DNA of 64,000 bases from Tabrizicola sp. (GCF_030694085.1 NZ_JAUXZE010000005.1:44708-108707); one strand, 5' to 3'. Counted from the stretch's first letter, positions 26,127 to 36,521 are shown. Translations and numbers: made by a program. The notes: a model not told the origin generated them from the letters alone.

Positions 26127-29100
26127 GCGCCCCAGCCGCCTCCGCCCGGCGTCCGCATCTCGAAGACCGCGCCTGCGGGCAGGTCGCACTCGTCGTTGCC
26201 TTGCAGCCGTTCCGTCCGGCCGTCGGGCCAATGCACCCAGTTCTCGCCGACCGCCCCCGGCCCGCCGCCCTCGCCCCCGAACGGAGCAATCTTTCGGCTG
26301 CCGCACAGCGTGGTGACCGTCACCGGCGCCAGGAACCGCAACTTCCGCACCGCGCCGTCGCCTCCGTGCCACTTGCCCGTGCCCCCTGAACCGCGTCGGA
26401 TACCGAACTGTTCCAGCCGCACCGGAAACCGCTTTTCCAGGATCTCCGGGTCGGTCATCCGCGTGTTTGTCATGTGACTTTGCACCGCGTCACACCCGTC
26501 AAAGCCAGGTCCGGCCCCGGTTCCGCCCGCGATGGTCTCGTAATTTTGAAACCGCTCATTCCCCCAGATGAAATTGTTCATCGTTCCCTGTGCCGCCGCC
26601 ACTACCCCCAGCGCACCGTAAAGCGCGTTGCAGGCAGACTGGCTGACCTCGGTGTTGCCCGCAATCACCGCGGCCGGAGCCACCGGGTTCAGAAGCGTTC
26701 CCTCCGGCACGATGATTGTCAGCGGCTTCAGGCACCCCTCGTTCAGCGGGATCGCCTTTCCGACCAGGGTGCGGAACACATACAGCACCACCGCGCGCGT
26801 CACCGCCTGCGGCGCATTGTAATTGCCCTTGTGCTGGGCGCTTGTCCCCGTGAAATCGACAACAGCAGACCGGCTTACACGATCAACGGAAAGCTTAACA
26901 TGAATAGTCGTTCCAATATCCATCGGATAAACGAACGTTCCGTCATGCAGATGGTCGATCACGGCTCGCACACATTCCTCGGCATTCTTCTGGACATGAC
27001 TCATATATGCCGCGACCACCTCGGCCCCGTGCAAGGCGACGACCTGCTGCAACTCGCGCCGACCGGTCTCGTTCGCTGCAATCTGCGCCTTCAGGTCCGC
27101 CATGTTCTGACCAATCGACCGGCAGGGCCAGCGACCCGAACCGAGCAGCGCCCGCGTCTCGACTTCGCGAAGCGTGCCGCGCATGACCAGCGGGAAGAGG
27201 TCGATCACCACCCCTTCCTCCTCGATCGCCGTGCTGTCCGGGGGCGCAGAGCCCGGCGTCCGCCCACCGATATCTGCGTGATGCCCGCGCGAGCCCAACC
27301 AGAAAGCCGCTCTGCCACCTACGAAAACCGGAGTGATGACCGTCACATCCGGCAGATGAGTGCCCCCGTTCCAGGGCGAATTCAGCATCCAGGCATCGCC
27401 CTCTTGCGCCGTCTCGCCCACGGCGGCAATCACTGTCTTCACCGCATGCGACATCGACCCCAGATGCACCGGCACATGCGGTGCATTTGCCACCAGATCG
27501 CCGCCCGAGTCGAAGATCGCGCAAGAAAAATCCAGCCTTTCCTTTATGTTGACTGACCAGGCGGTGTTCGCCAGCGTCGCACCCATCTGGTCGGCCACCG
27601 ACATGAACAGGTTGTTGAACACCTCCAGCAGCACCGGATCCGCCTCGGTTCCAGCCGCCGGTGGCCGCGCCACCACCTCGACCCGCCGCAGGATCAGATT
27701 CGCCTGCCCGTCCACGGTCGCCTCCCAACCCGGCTCGATCACAGTCGTCGCTGTGGCCTCGGCGATCACCGCCGGTCCGGCGATCCGTGTCAGTGTCCCG
27801 CAGTCTTCGCGGCGGTACAGCGGGACCTCATGCCACGACCCGTCGGTCCAGATCGTCAACTGCTCCACCGGCTTGCCTGCTGCGGCACCCGGAGCAAGAT
27901 CAGGCAACTCCGCGCCACCGCCCTCGGCCTCGACCGCCAGCATCTCGAACAGCACCGCACGTTCCGGGGAAGCGAAACCGAACCGCGCTTGATGGGCCAA
28001 TGTGAACATATGTTTCATTTCTTTCGCCGCGCTGAACGACACCGGCAGAGACTGGTGTTGGCCCTCATAGCGCAGGTAGGCGGTGCGGGTGATGATTGGC
28101 GCCGTGATCCCCTGATCCGCCAGTTCGCGGGCCGCTTCCGCCGCCAGGGCCTCAACTCTGGCCCCAGCCTCCGCATCGGCGGACAGCGGAGCATCGAACT
28201 GCGCTTCCCGCAGCTCACGCAGCTGCGCAAGCCCCATCCCGAACGCCGACAGCACCCCTGCCTGAGGATGGATGAAAACCGTTTTCATACCAAGCGCGTC
28301 CGCCACCCTGCAGGCATGTTGCCCACCGGCTCCGCCAAAGCATTGCAGCGCATACGTTGTCACATCATGCCCGCGCTGGACGCTTATCTTCTTGATTGCA
28401 TTTGCCATATTGTCGATCGCGATACGCAGGAACCCTTCGGCAATTACCTCCGGCGGGTCCAACCGCCCAGTTCCTGCCGCAACCTCCTGTGCCAGAGCCG
28501 CAAATTGCTTCTGCACGACGTCTGCGTCCAGAGGCTGATCGCCCTCCGGCCCAAACACCGCCGGAAAATGCGCCGGGTGAAGCCGCCCCAGCATCACGTT
28601 GCAATCGGTGATCGTCAGGGGTCCGCCGCGCCGGTAGCTCGCCGGTCCGGGGTTTGCCCCGGCGCTTTCCGGTCCGACCTGAAACCTTCCGTCGCGGAAC
28701 CGGCAAATCGACCCACCCCCTGCCGCTACAGTATGAATGTCCATCATCGGTGCCCGCATCCGCACGCCGGCAACTTCGGTCTCGAACGACCGTTCATAAA
28801 CTCCGGCATAGTGACTTACGTCAGTCGAGGTGCCGCCCATATCGAAGCCGATCAAGCGGTCAAAGCCGGCGGCCTGCCCGGTCAGGACCATCCCGACGAT
28901 GCCGCCAGCCGGACCCGACAGGATCGCGTCCTTCCCCTGGAAGCGTCCGGCTTCGGTCAGACCACCGTTTGACTGCATGAACAACAGCCGCCCCGTCGCC
29001 CGGCCCATATCAAGCGCGCCTTCCACTTGCGCCACATAGCGCCGCAGGATCGGCGAAAGGTAGGCATCCACCACCGTGGTATCCCCCCTCGGCACCAGCT

Positions 29101-29695
29101 TTGCCAGGCGCGATACCTGGTGTGAAAGGGAAATCTGTGTGAACCCGGCAGCCTTCGCCAGTTCCCCGACGCGCGCCTCGTGGACAGGGTTCAGATGCCC
29201 ATGCATCAGCGCAACAGCCACCGCCGCGATGCCATCGGCCCTCGCAGTCCGCAGCGCCGCCATGACAGCCGCTTCGTCCAGGGGCCGCACCTCACCGCCC
29301 TCGGCGTCCAGTCGGCCCGGGATTTCAAACACACGTTCATAAAGCAGGTCCGGCCGCCGGATGTTCAGATCGAACAGCGCCGGACGTGCCTGCGTACCGA
29401 TGCGCAGCAAGTCGCCGAAACCTTCGGTTATCAGCAATGCGACCCGCTCACCCTTCCGCTCGAGCAGGGCATTGGTCGCAACTGTCGTCCCCATCTTCAC
29501 GGCCTCGACCGCGCCGTCCGGGATCGGCTCTTCGGCCTTCAGCCCCAGGCAATCCCGGATTCCCTGTACAGCCGCGTCGGGATAGCGTTCGGGGTTCTCG
29601 GAAAGAAGCTTCACCGTCACCAGCCGCCCATCGGGTAAGCGCCCGACCACGTCAGTGAAAGTTCCCCCCCGGTCGATCCAGAATTCCCATGCCAT
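26123..29695 (-). CDS. Fused hydantoinase/5-oxoprolinase (HyuA-HyuB)
   Basis: 1190 aa, the length of ATP-dependent 5-oxoprolinases. The HyuA half (1-about 690) has [32 protein letters not shown] and [15 protein letters not shown], giving an actin-like ATPase fold. The HyuB half (about 705-1190) begins [18 protein letters not shown] and contains [24 protein letters not shown] and [10 protein letters not shown]. It may open 5-oxoproline to glutamate or act on hydantoins or N-methylhydantoin-like rings. The ATG at 29695 is chosen. A hairpin (29744-29763) lies upstream. Confidence 0.9.
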   Translation of the reverse strand: MAWEFWIDRGGTFTDVVGRLPDGRLVTVKLLSENPERYPDAAVQGIRDCLGLKAEEPIPDGAVEAVKMGTTVATNALLERKGERVALLITEGFGDLLRIGTQARPALFDLNIRRPDLLYERVFEIPGRLDAEGGEVRPLDEAAVMAALRTARADGIAAVAVALMHGHLNPVHEARVGELAKAAGFTQISLSHQVSRLAKLVPRGDTTVVDAYLSPILRRYVAQVEGALDMGRATGRLLFMQSNGGLTEAGRFQGKDAILSGPAGGIVGMVLTGQAAGFDRLIGFDMGGTSTDVSHYAGVYERSFETEVAGVRMRAPMMDIHTVAAGGGSICRFRDGRFQVGPESAGANPGPASYRRGGPLTITDCNVMLGRLHPAHFPAVFGPEGDQPLDADVVQKQFAALAQEVAAGTGRLDPPEVIAEGFLRIAIDNMANAIKKISVQRGHDVTTYALQCFGGAGGQHACRVADALGMKTVFIHPQAGVLSAFGMGLAQLRELREAQFDAPLSADAEAGARVEALAAEAARELADQGITAPIITRTAYLRYEGQHQSLPVSFSAAKEMKHMFTLAHQARFGFASPERAVLFEMLAVEAEGGGAELPDLAPGAAAGKPVEQLTIWTDGSWHEVPLYRREDCGTLTRIAGPAVIAEATATTVIEPGWEATVDGQANLILRRVEVVARPPAAGTEADPVLLEVFNNLFMSVADQMGATLANTAWSVNIKERLDFSCAIFDSGGDLVANAPHVPVHLGSMSHAVKTVIAAVGETAQEGDAWMLNSPWNGGTHLPDVTVITPVFVGGRAAFWLGSRGHHADIGGRTPGSAPPDSTAIEEEGVVIDLFPLVMRGTLREVETRALLGSGRWPCRSIGQNMADLKAQIAANETGRRELQQVVALHGAEVVAAYMSHVQKNAEECVRAVIDHLHDGTFVYPMDIGTTIHVKLSVDRVSRSAVVDFTGTSAQHKGNYNAPQAVTRAVVLYVFRTLVGKAIPLNEGCLKPLTIIVPEGTLLNPVAPAAVIAGNTEVSQSACNALYGALGVVAAAQGTMNNFIWGNERFQNYETIAGGTGAGPGFDGCDAVQSHMTNTRMTDPEILEKRFPVRLEQFGIRRGSGGTGKWHGGDGAVRKLRFLAPVTVTTLCGSRKIAPFGGEGGGPGAVGENWVHWPDGRTERLQGNDECDLPAGAVFEMRTPGGGGWGA

Positions 29696-29743
29696 GCCGC
29701 ACCTCCGCGCCCTTTGGTGGCCCGCCACGCGCCCGGATGCAAC

Positions 29744-29763
29744 ACTTGAGCGATGCCTCAAGT
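29744..29763. promoter_or_regulatory. Inverted repeat upstream of the hydantoinase gene
   Basis: ACTTGAG-CGATGC-CTCAAGT, perfect 7-bp arms, 49 bp upstream of the ATG. It could be an operator or leader hairpin. Confidence 0.4.
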
Positions 29764-29912
29764 CGTCTGCGACGGCCAGTTGGCATCCGGGTGCGCTGTC
29801 ATCCGCAGCGCGACGGGAGGCAAGATTGGCGAGGATGTTCGACCAACCGTCAAGGCTGTCAGCAGCTTTCCCGCCACAGCTTCCGCGTTGCGGTTTGCGC
29901 CCAGCAGATTGC

Positions 29913-30581
29913 TCAGGGCGCGACTTTGGCCAGCAGGTCCTCGACTTGCGGCCCCAGCCCGTCGACGATCAGCTTCACGCCATCCGGGTTCGGGTGCAGC
30001 CCATCCGCCTGCATGAACGCCGCCAGCGAGGCCGGATCGGACGGGTCCGCCCCCGCAGACCGCAAGCCCGCGAAGAAGTCATCTGCCAAAAGGGTCCCGT
30101 AAGACGTCGACAACTCGCCGTACATCGCGTCGAACGCCGCCTTGTACTCTGGCCCGAAGTTGCCCGGAGCCTTCATCGCCACCAGAAGGACTGGCAGGTT
30201 CCGTGCCTCCGCTTCCTTCAGGATGCCGTCCAGATTGGCCTTCGACGCCGCCGGATCGATCCCGCGCAACAGGTCATTGCCGCCCAGCGTCACGATCAGC
30301 GCGTCGGCCTCTGGCCCCAGTGACCAGCCAACCCGCGCCAGACCGCCCGCCGTCGTATCCCCCGAGACCCCCGCGTTCTGCACCGTGACGTCATGTCCCT
30401 TGGCCTGCAGCCAGCCCTCCAGCACCGGCACGAAACCATGCGTCTGGTCCGCAAGCCCATAGCCGGCCGTCAGGCTGTCGCCGAGTGCCACGATCGTGAC
30501 CGGCTCGGCCATTGCGAAACTTGACAGTGCCAAGACTGCAATTGCAGCATTGCGAATTCGCCGCACTGCGCCATATCCCAC
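29913..30581 (-). CDS. tesA: Arylesterase / lysophospholipase (TesA-type GDSL hydrolase)
   Basis: SGNH hydrolase, about 200 aa mature. Block I has the nucleophile in [13 protein letters not shown], block III is [13 protein letters not shown], and block V is [10 protein letters not shown] signal peptide ([19 protein letters not shown]) directs it to the periplasm. The start is either GTG 30581 (preceded by AGGG) or GTG 30566; an ATG at 30611 would overlap the start of the divergent ABC ATPase. TesA divergent from a YbbA/YbbP pair is a conserved arrangement and suggests related lipid or envelope roles. Confidence 0.9.
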   Translation of the reverse strand: MGYGAVRRIRNAAIAVLALSSFAMAEPVTIVALGDSLTAGYGLADQTHGFVPVLEGWLQAKGHDVTVQNAGVSGDTTAGGLARVGWSLGPEADALIVTLGGNDLLRGIDPAASKANLDGILKEAEARNLPVLLVAMKAPGNFGPEYKAAFDAMYGELSTSYGTLLADDFFAGLRSAGADPSDPASLAAFMQADGLHPNPDGVKLIVDGLGPQVEDLLAKVAP

Positions 30582-30609
30582 TGAAAGCCCTGCCCGAAGG
30601 ACCCCTTGC

Positions 30610-31305
30610 ATGACCGATCCCGTTCTCGCGCTTACCGATGCGCGGCTGACCCTTGCAGGCAATGCCGGCCCGGTCGAGATCCTGAAGGGCATCAGCCTTT
30701 CGGTCCACAAGGGCGAAACGGTCGGGCTGATCGGGCCATCGGGGTCGGGCAAGTCATCGCTCCTCATGCTTATGGGCGGGTTGGAGCGTGCCACCGGCGG
30801 CAAGGTGCTTGCGCTGGGGCAGGACCTGACCGCGATGGACGAAGATGCGCTCGCCCGGTTCCGTCGGGGGAATATGGGGGTTGTGTTCCAATCCTTCCAC
30901 CTCATTCCGACGATGACCGCGCTGGAGAACGTGGCGTTACCGCTGGAACTGGCCGGGACCGCAGACGCCTTCCCCCGGGCCGAGGCCGAACTGACCGCCG
31001 TGGGCCTTGGGTCGCGGATGCACCACTACCCCAGCCAGATGTCAGGCGGCGAACAGCAGCGCGTGGCGCTGGCCCGTGCCGCCGTGCCGCGCCCCGCGAT
31101 CCTGCTGGCGGATGAACCCACCGGCAATCTCGACGGGGTCAACGGCCAGGCGATCATGGACCTTCTCTTCGGCCTGCGCGACCGCCACGGCGCGACCCTC
31201 GTCCTGGTTACCCACGCGCCCGAGCTTGCCGCCCGATGCGACCGGGTGATCCGCTTGGCCGACGGCCTTCTCGCGCCCGAAGCGCACGCCAAGGCCGCCG
31301 AATGA
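30610..31305 (+). CDS. ybbA: ABC transporter ATP-binding protein (YbbA/LolD type)
   Basis: 231 aa. Walker A GPSGSGKS, Q-loop VFQSFHLIP, signature MSGGEQQRVALARA, Walker B ILLADEPTGNLD and the switch His in LVTHAPELA are all present. This is the MacB/LolD-like subfamily that works with FtsX-fold permeases without transporting a small solute. It is coupled to the permease by an ATGA overlap at 31302-31305. Divergent tesA supports the YbbA assignment. Confidence 0.92.
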   Translation: MTDPVLALTDARLTLAGNAGPVEILKGISLSVHKGETVGLIGPSGSGKSSLLMLMGGLERATGGKVLALGQDLTAMDEDALARFRRGNMGVVFQSFHLIPTMTALENVALPLELAGTADAFPRAEAELTAVGLGSRMHHYPSQMSGGEQQRVALARAAVPRPAILLADEPTGNLDGVNGQAIMDLLFGLRDRHGATLVLVTHAPELAARCDRVIRLADGLLAPEAHAKAAE

Positions 31306-33815
31306 GCCTCGCCTTCACCATCGCCCGGCGCGAACTGCGCGGCGGCTTGCGCGGCTTTCGCGTGTTCCTTGCCTGCCTCGCGCTTGGCGTTGCCGCCATC
31401 GCCGCCGTCGGAACGCTCCGCACCGGCATCCAGCAGGGCCTGTCCGACCAGGGCGCGGTCATCCTTGGTGGCGACGCCGAGATGCGCTTCACCTATCGCC
31501 CCGCCGACGCGGACGAACGCGCCTACATGGACCGCATTTCGACACAGGTGTCCGAAGTTTACGATTTTCGCTCGATGGCATTGGTTCAGGACGATCAGGC
31601 CCTCACCCAGATCAAGGCCGTCGATGACGCCTGGCCTTTGACAGGGGCCGCCCAGCTTGACCCGCCGATCCCGGTGGCCGAGGCGCTGGCCGACCAGAAC
31701 GGCCTGCCGGGAGCGATCATGGACCCCGTCCTGATCGAACGCCTCTCCCTCAAGCCGGGCGACACCTTCCGTCTTGGCACCCAGGATTTCCGCCTCACGG
31801 CAGCCCTGGTGCGCGAGCCGGACAGCGCCTCCACCGGCTTCACCCTCGGCCCCCGCACTGTCGTCCACTCGGACGCTCTGGCGACGTCCGGCCTCCTGGC
31901 GTCCGGCTCGATGTACGAGACCCGCTATCGCCTGGTCCTGCCGCCCGGCTCGGACCTGCAAACTCTTGAGGACGAAGCCGAAACCACATTCCGCGACAAG
32001 GGCATGCGCTGGACCGACAGCCGCCGCGCCGCGCCGGGGATCGAATCCTTCGTCGACCGCATTGGCAGCTTCCTCGTCCTCGTCGGCCTTGCGGGCCTAG
32101 CGGTCGGCGGTGTCGGCATCTCGGCCGCGATACGCAGCCACCTTGACGGCAAGGTCGAGACCATCGCCACGCTGAAAACCCTTGGTGCCGAGGGTGGCCT
32201 GATCTTTCGCAGCTATCTCTGGCAAACTGCAATTCTCTCCGCCCTAGGCATCGCCCTCGGCCTCGCGCTCGGGGCCATCGTCCCCCTCCTCGCCGCCCCC
32301 CTGATCGAGTCCTCTCTCCCCTTCCCGGCCAAGATTCGCCTCTCCCCCGGCGCGCTGGTGGAGGCCGCCTTCTACGGCACCCTTTCGGCCCTCATCTTCA
32401 CCCTCCTCCCCCTCGCCCGGACCGAACGCATCCGCCCCGCCGCCCTCTATCGTGGTGGCAGCGGCACCCGCACCTGGCCAAGGAAACGCTACCTCGCTGC
32501 CCTCGCGCTCCTCTCCGTCGCCCTGATCGGCAGCGCCACCTGGCTTTCCGGCATCCCCGAGCTTGCCCTGGGTGCCGCTGGTGGGGTCCTTGGCGCTCTC
32601 CTCATCCTTGCCCTTGCCGCCCTCGGCCTGCGCGTCGCCGCCAAGCGCCTGGCCCGCACCCGCCTCACCCACGGTCGCCCTGCCACCCGGGCCGCCCTTG
32701 CCGCCATCGGCGCACCAAGGTCCGACGCGACCTCGGTCGTCCTCTCGCTTGGCCTCGGGCTTTCCGTGCTGGCGGCTGTCGGCCAGATCGACTGGAACCT
32801 GAGGCAAGCCATCGCCACCGATCTTCCGACCCGCGCACCCGCGTTCTTCTTCGTCGACATCCAGCCCGACCAGCTGGACCCGTTCCTCGCCACCGTCGAC
32901 GGCAACCCTGCTGTCACGGAAATCGAAACCGCCCCGATGCTGCGCGGCGTCATTACCCAGATCAACGGCAAGCCCGCCCGTGAAGTCGCCGGCGACCATT
33001 GGGTCGTAAGGGGCGACCGCGGCATCAGCTACGCGTCAACCCCCGGCGAAAAGACCCGCATCACCGCTGGGGCCTACTGGCCCGAGGATTACACCGGCGA
33101 TCCCCAGATCAGCTTCGCCGCCGAGGAGGCCGAGGAAATCGGTCTCAGGCTTGGCGACACCATGACCGTCAACATCCTGGGCCGCGACCTGACCGCGACC
33201 GTGACCTCGTTCCGCGAGGTTGACTTCTCGAACGCCGGGATGGGCTTTGTGATGACGTTGAACCCTTCGGCCCTGGCCGGCGCGCCGCATACCCACATCG
33301 CCACCGTCTACGCCCCCCCGGAAGCCGAGGCGCAGATCCTGAAGGATGTGACGAAAACCTGGCCCAACATCACCGCCATCGGCATCCGCGAGGCGGTGGA
33401 CCGCGTGGCCGAGGCCCTGTCGGCCATCGCCACGGCCACCGCCTGGGCCGCTGCCGGGACGTTGATCACCGGATTCGTCGTCCTGATCGGCGCGGCAGCG
33501 GCGGGCGAACGCGCCCGGATCTACGAATCCGCGATTCTGAAAACCCTCGGCGCGACGCGGGGCAAGATCCTTGCCAGCTTTGCCCTCCGCTCGGCCCTGA
33601 TGGGCGCCGCTGCGGGCGTCGTCGCGGTTGTGGCCGGGGGCATCAGCGGCTGGGCGGTGATGACTTTCGTGATGGATTCGGCCTACCGCTTCGAACCTGT
33701 CTCAGCCATCGGCATCGTCCTGGGCGGCATCCTAGCCACCCTTCTGGCCGGGCTCTTCTTCGCGCTGCGGCCGCTGAACGCCCGCCCCGCCGGAACGCTG
33801 CGCGCGCAGGACTAG
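31302..33815 (+). CDS. ybbP: FtsX-fold ABC transporter permease (YbbP type)
   Basis: 838 aa with about ten transmembrane helices arranged as two FtsX/MacB-PCD units around large periplasmic domains. The first helix (GFRVFLACLALGVAAIAAVG) follows the N-terminal ARRELRGG motif; FtsX domains span roughly 250-370 and 705-830 (SAILKTLGATRGKILASFALRSALMG is typical). It forms a complex with the preceding ATPase. The stop codon is shared in a CTAG overlap with the convergent methyltransferase gene. Confidence 0.9.
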   Translation: MSLAFTIARRELRGGLRGFRVFLACLALGVAAIAAVGTLRTGIQQGLSDQGAVILGGDAEMRFTYRPADADERAYMDRISTQVSEVYDFRSMALVQDDQALTQIKAVDDAWPLTGAAQLDPPIPVAEALADQNGLPGAIMDPVLIERLSLKPGDTFRLGTQDFRLTAALVREPDSASTGFTLGPRTVVHSDALATSGLLASGSMYETRYRLVLPPGSDLQTLEDEAETTFRDKGMRWTDSRRAAPGIESFVDRIGSFLVLVGLAGLAVGGVGISAAIRSHLDGKVETIATLKTLGAEGGLIFRSYLWQTAILSALGIALGLALGAIVPLLAAPLIESSLPFPAKIRLSPGALVEAAFYGTLSALIFTLLPLARTERIRPAALYRGGSGTRTWPRKRYLAALALLSVALIGSATWLSGIPELALGAAGGVLGALLILALAALGLRVAAKRLARTRLTHGRPATRAALAAIGAPRSDATSVVLSLGLGLSVLAAVGQIDWNLRQAIATDLPTRAPAFFFVDIQPDQLDPFLATVDGNPAVTEIETAPMLRGVITQINGKPAREVAGDHWVVRGDRGISYASTPGEKTRITAGAYWPEDYTGDPQISFAAEEAEEIGLRLGDTMTVNILGRDLTATVTSFREVDFSNAGMGFVMTLNPSALAGAPHTHIATVYAPPEAEAQILKDVTKTWPNITAIGIREAVDRVAEALSAIATATAWAAAGTLITGFVVLIGAAAAGERARIYESAILKTLGATRGKILASFALRSALMGAAAGVVAVVAGGISGWAVMTFVMDSAYRFEPVSAIGIVLGGILATLLAGLFFALRPLNARPAGTLRAQD

Positions 33816-34555
33816 GGCGTTACGGGAACCGGGTCCAGCGCCGCGTCCCCGACAGCGGCAGGGCGGAACAGAGGAAACCCCGCGTGCCGCTCTGCCCGCG
33901 CGCTAAGCAACTGGAACGACGCGAAGAACCGCTCGACCCCGTAGCCCCCCAGATCGGCGCCGGAGAATTCAGCGACGATCTGATCATAGCTTTCGGAAAG
34001 CACCCGGCTTTCCGGGTTCAGGCCCGATACGCAGACAATCCCCGTCGACCGGCAGTCCAGCACGGTCAGCCGCAAATCGGGCCGCCAGCGCTGCAGGATC
34101 GGGATCAGTTTCCAGACATCCCCCGTCCAAGGCCCTTTGGGCAGGTTCGCAAGGTCTCGCGTCGTCATGCCCATCCCGTAGGGCACACAGTCATGCAGCA
34201 GGATCACCCCGCCCTGCGCCATCGCCGCCTCGGAATGGATGAAGTCGCGCAAGAGGAACTCGAACAGGTGCATCCCGTCCAGGAACGCGAGCCCCGGTCT
34301 GATGCCATTCCGAGCGAGGAACCCCGAGGCAAAGAAATCGTCGCTGGTCGCCTGGAACACATGCAGCGCAGGCTTCTTCCCGATGATGTTGATCTCGGCC
34401 TGGAAGAACGGATCGACGGCAATGGTCTTTGACCGGACGGGGGCAAAACTTTCCCCCGACCGGCAGCCGACCTCAAGATACCAGTCGAACAGGCAGGCCT
34501 CATGCAACAGCCGCAGGAAGCGGTAGTAGGGCATGCCAGAGGGTTTGACGAACAT
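33812..34555 (-). CDS. Class I SAM-dependent methyltransferase
   Basis: 247 aa. LFDWYLEVGCRSGESFAPVRSKTIAVDPF gives the motif I glycine loop and acidic motif II, and PGLAFLDGMHLFEFLLRDFIHSEAAMAQGGVILLHDCVPY follows the Methyltransf_24 pattern. Such enzymes often act on glycans or small molecules. The ATG at 34555 is chosen. No operon partner; the target is unknown. Confidence 0.8.
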   Translation of the reverse strand: MFVKPSGMPYYRFLRLLHEACLFDWYLEVGCRSGESFAPVRSKTIAVDPFFQAEINIIGKKPALHVFQATSDDFFASGFLARNGIRPGLAFLDGMHLFEFLLRDFIHSEAAMAQGGVILLHDCVPYGMGMTTRDLANLPKGPWTGDVWKLIPILQRWRPDLRLTVLDCRSTGIVCVSGLNPESRVLSESYDQIVAEFSGADLGGYGVERFFASFQLLSARAERHAGFPLFRPAAVGDAALDPVPVTP

Positions 34556-34694
34556 CGGCGGTCTCGTGACTGTACGCGCGCACTTTGCCGCGCGACCTGT
34601 CCAGCCGCAACCCCGCCTCGGGCCTGCGCCGGGGCCTCCCACGGTGGGGGAGGTCCCTGGTCAAGCCCGGGACGAGGTCTTGTCACTGCGCCGG

Positions 34695-35606
34695 TTAATG
34701 CGCGGGTCGGATGAAGGTCCCGTTGCGCAGTTCCCTGAACGCCTGCTGCAACTCGGCCTCGCTGTTCATCACGATCGGCCCGGCCCAGGCCACCGGCTCT
34801 TCGATCGGCGCACCGCTGACCAGCAGGAACCGCACCCCGTCCGGCCCCGCAGTCACCGTCACCTCATCGCCCGCGCCAAAGCGGACCAGCGTGCGGTTGC
34901 CCGAAAGGTCACGGATGTTGACCTCCTGGCCCTTCACTTCCTTCTCCAGAAGCACGCCCTCGGGCCGCGCCGCATCGCGGAAGTTCCCCGCACCCTCGAA
35001 CACATAGGCAAAGGCCCGGCGGCGGGTGTCGACCTTGAAGGTCTTGCGCTTGCCCGCAGGCACATAGACGTCCAGATACTGCGGGTCCGCTGCAATGCCA
35101 TCGACCGGGCTTTTCACCCCGCGATAGTCGCCGATCACCACACGGATGCTGGTGCCGTCATCTTCATGCCGTTCCGGCAGCGCGCTGGCCTCCATGTCCT
35201 GATAGCGCGGCGCAGTCATTTTCAGCGCGCGCGGCAGGTTGCCCCACAGCTGGAACCCGTGCATCCGGCCCTTGGCGTCACCCTTCGGCATCTCCTGATG
35301 CAGGATACCCCGCCCCGCCGTCATCAGCTGCAACGACCCCGGTCCAAGGATACCCCGGTTGCCAAGGCTATCCCCATGCTCGACGGTCCCGGCAAGGACA
35401 TAGGTGATCGTCTCGATCCCCCGGTGCGGGTGCCAGGGGAAGCCAGCCGAGTAATCGCGGGGATGATCGCCGCGAAAGTCGTCAAACAGCAGGAACGGGT
35501 CCGCCTCGGTCGGGTCCTGGAACCCGAAGGCGCGATGCAGATGAACGCCCGCGCCTTCGATATGGGGCTGGGCGCGGCGGGTTTCGATGACGGGACGGAT
35601 GGACAT
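34695..35606 (-). CDS. Pirin-family protein
   Basis: 303 aa bicupin. The N-terminal domain has the metal site in GFPWHPHRGIETITYVLAGTVEHGDSLGN, followed by GSLQLMTAGRGILHQEMP, and a second cupin ends RFLLVSGAPIEEPVAWAGPIVMN. Bacterial pirins include quercetin dioxygenases and redox regulators; the role here is undefined. The ATG at 35606 gives the normal start. The gap upstream contains structured element copy 2. Confidence 0.92.
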   Translation of the reverse strand: MSIRPVIETRRAQPHIEGAGVHLHRAFGFQDPTEADPFLLFDDFRGDHPRDYSAGFPWHPHRGIETITYVLAGTVEHGDSLGNRGILGPGSLQLMTAGRGILHQEMPKGDAKGRMHGFQLWGNLPRALKMTAPRYQDMEASALPERHEDDGTSIRVVIGDYRGVKSPVDGIAADPQYLDVYVPAGKRKTFKVDTRRRAFAYVFEGAGNFRDAARPEGVLLEKEVKGQEVNIRDLSGNRTLVRFGAGDEVTVTAGPDGVRFLLVSGAPIEEPVAWAGPIVMNSEAELQQAFRELRNGTFIRPAH

Positions 35607-35716
35607 TTGGTGTCTCCTGATTTCGCTTGGGCAGAAGATGGGGCGAACGGGGCGGCGCGCCAAGGCGCAAATGCGTGGGTCATCTGTGCAGGGATGCACC
35701 GAAATGCGCAGACACA

Positions 35717-35873
35717 GGGCAGCGCCCGACCGCCGGGTGGGCGCTGCAACCTCAGTTCTACGCACTTTATGGTTCAACCCCTCCCACCGAAGTTCTAGGC
35801 GAGACGCTGCAAAAGCGCCCGCCCGAGGGGGCGGTCGGGCGCTGCCCGGCGGGCTTCGCCCTTGATTCCGGGC
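35717..35873. repeat. Structured dispersed intergenic element, copy 2
   Basis: Outer arms at 35717-35734 and 35830-35847 are a perfect 18-bp inverted repeat (left arm GGGCAGCGCCCGACCGCC). Inner arms (GGGTGGGCGCT, AGCGCCCGCCC) extend the stem with one G-T pair. The core GCACTTTATGGT, ACCCCTCCCACCGAAGTTC and the tail CTTGATTCCGGGC match copy 1 at 3109-3267. It ends seven bases before the stop codon of the atypical gene at 35880. Confidence 0.85.
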
Positions 35874-35879
35874 AACAGG

Positions 35880-36482
35880 TCAGTCGGCAGCTTGCTGCTC
35901 TCTTCCCCAAGCCCAACATTCTCTTTGTCGAGCGCGATGAAATTCGTGGGCGTCGGAGAAGCTGTGCCCTAATCGCCGTGCTCCTTCAACAAAGCCAAGC
36001 AAAGCAGAAGGGTCCAACTCGCCCGTCTCTAGATTGGTTTTGTTGACGCAGATCGCAGGGAGCATAGGCAGTCCCTTTGCGTGGCATATGTCAAGAAGCC
36101 CGTCCAGATGACCTTTCGCCCCGTTCATATGGTGCCGCGCCTTACTCCACTTTATTCCGCTGGCTTCAGCGATTTGCCCGTAGGAAACGCAAATCTGGGT
36201 CACCGCAGCTTCCCGCAGAACAGCTAAAGACTTGTTGAAGTCCAGTAGACTCTTTGCTTGCGCGCGCCTTGCTCTTTCTTCGAGCAAGAGAGGGTAGAGC
36301 GGCAGGCCTCGCGCGTTCTTTTCTTCATGGTTCCTGATCAAGGCATTGATTGGCCCATCAGTTTTGGAGCTTGGGTCAAGCAAATCGGGTCTCCTCGTCA
36401 TTGCCTCAAGTGGGAAGTCTGCCCTGTGCAAACCAATGGCGGTCAATCCTTTCCAAATCCCTAACGCCCGCGAACAACCCAT
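35880..36482 (-). CDS. Uncharacterised protein with a conflict-system-like C-terminal module
   Basis: 200 aa, no full-length family recognised. Residues 94-195 (VSYGQIAEASGIK, then HLDGLLDICHAKGLPMLPAICVNK, then HEFHRARQRECWAWG) resemble a short winged-helix module of the form YGEIA..LG ... IC...GLP.LSALVV.K ... R..VYAW that I have seen in proteins beside restriction and defence genes. The N-terminal part is not recognised. GC content is visibly lower than the surroundings, suggesting transfer. The start may be the ATG at 36482 or 36401. The function is unknown. Confidence 0.6.
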   Translation of the reverse strand: MGCSRALGIWKGLTAIGLHRADFPLEAMTRRPDLLDPSSKTDGPINALIRNHEEKNARGLPLYPLLLEERARRAQAKSLLDFNKSLAVLREAAVTQICVSYGQIAEASGIKWSKARHHMNGAKGHLDGLLDICHAKGLPMLPAICVNKTNLETGELDPSALLGFVEGARRLGHSFSDAHEFHRARQRECWAWGREQQAAD

Positions 36483-36521
36483 TGATTTCCCTTCCTCATC
36501 CGCGTTTGTCCACCGTGGACA

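Noticed and set aside
35880..36482. A prophage or integrative element around the atypical gene
   Set aside because: Neighbours are ordinary chromosomal genes, with no integrase, att site or structural phage genes.
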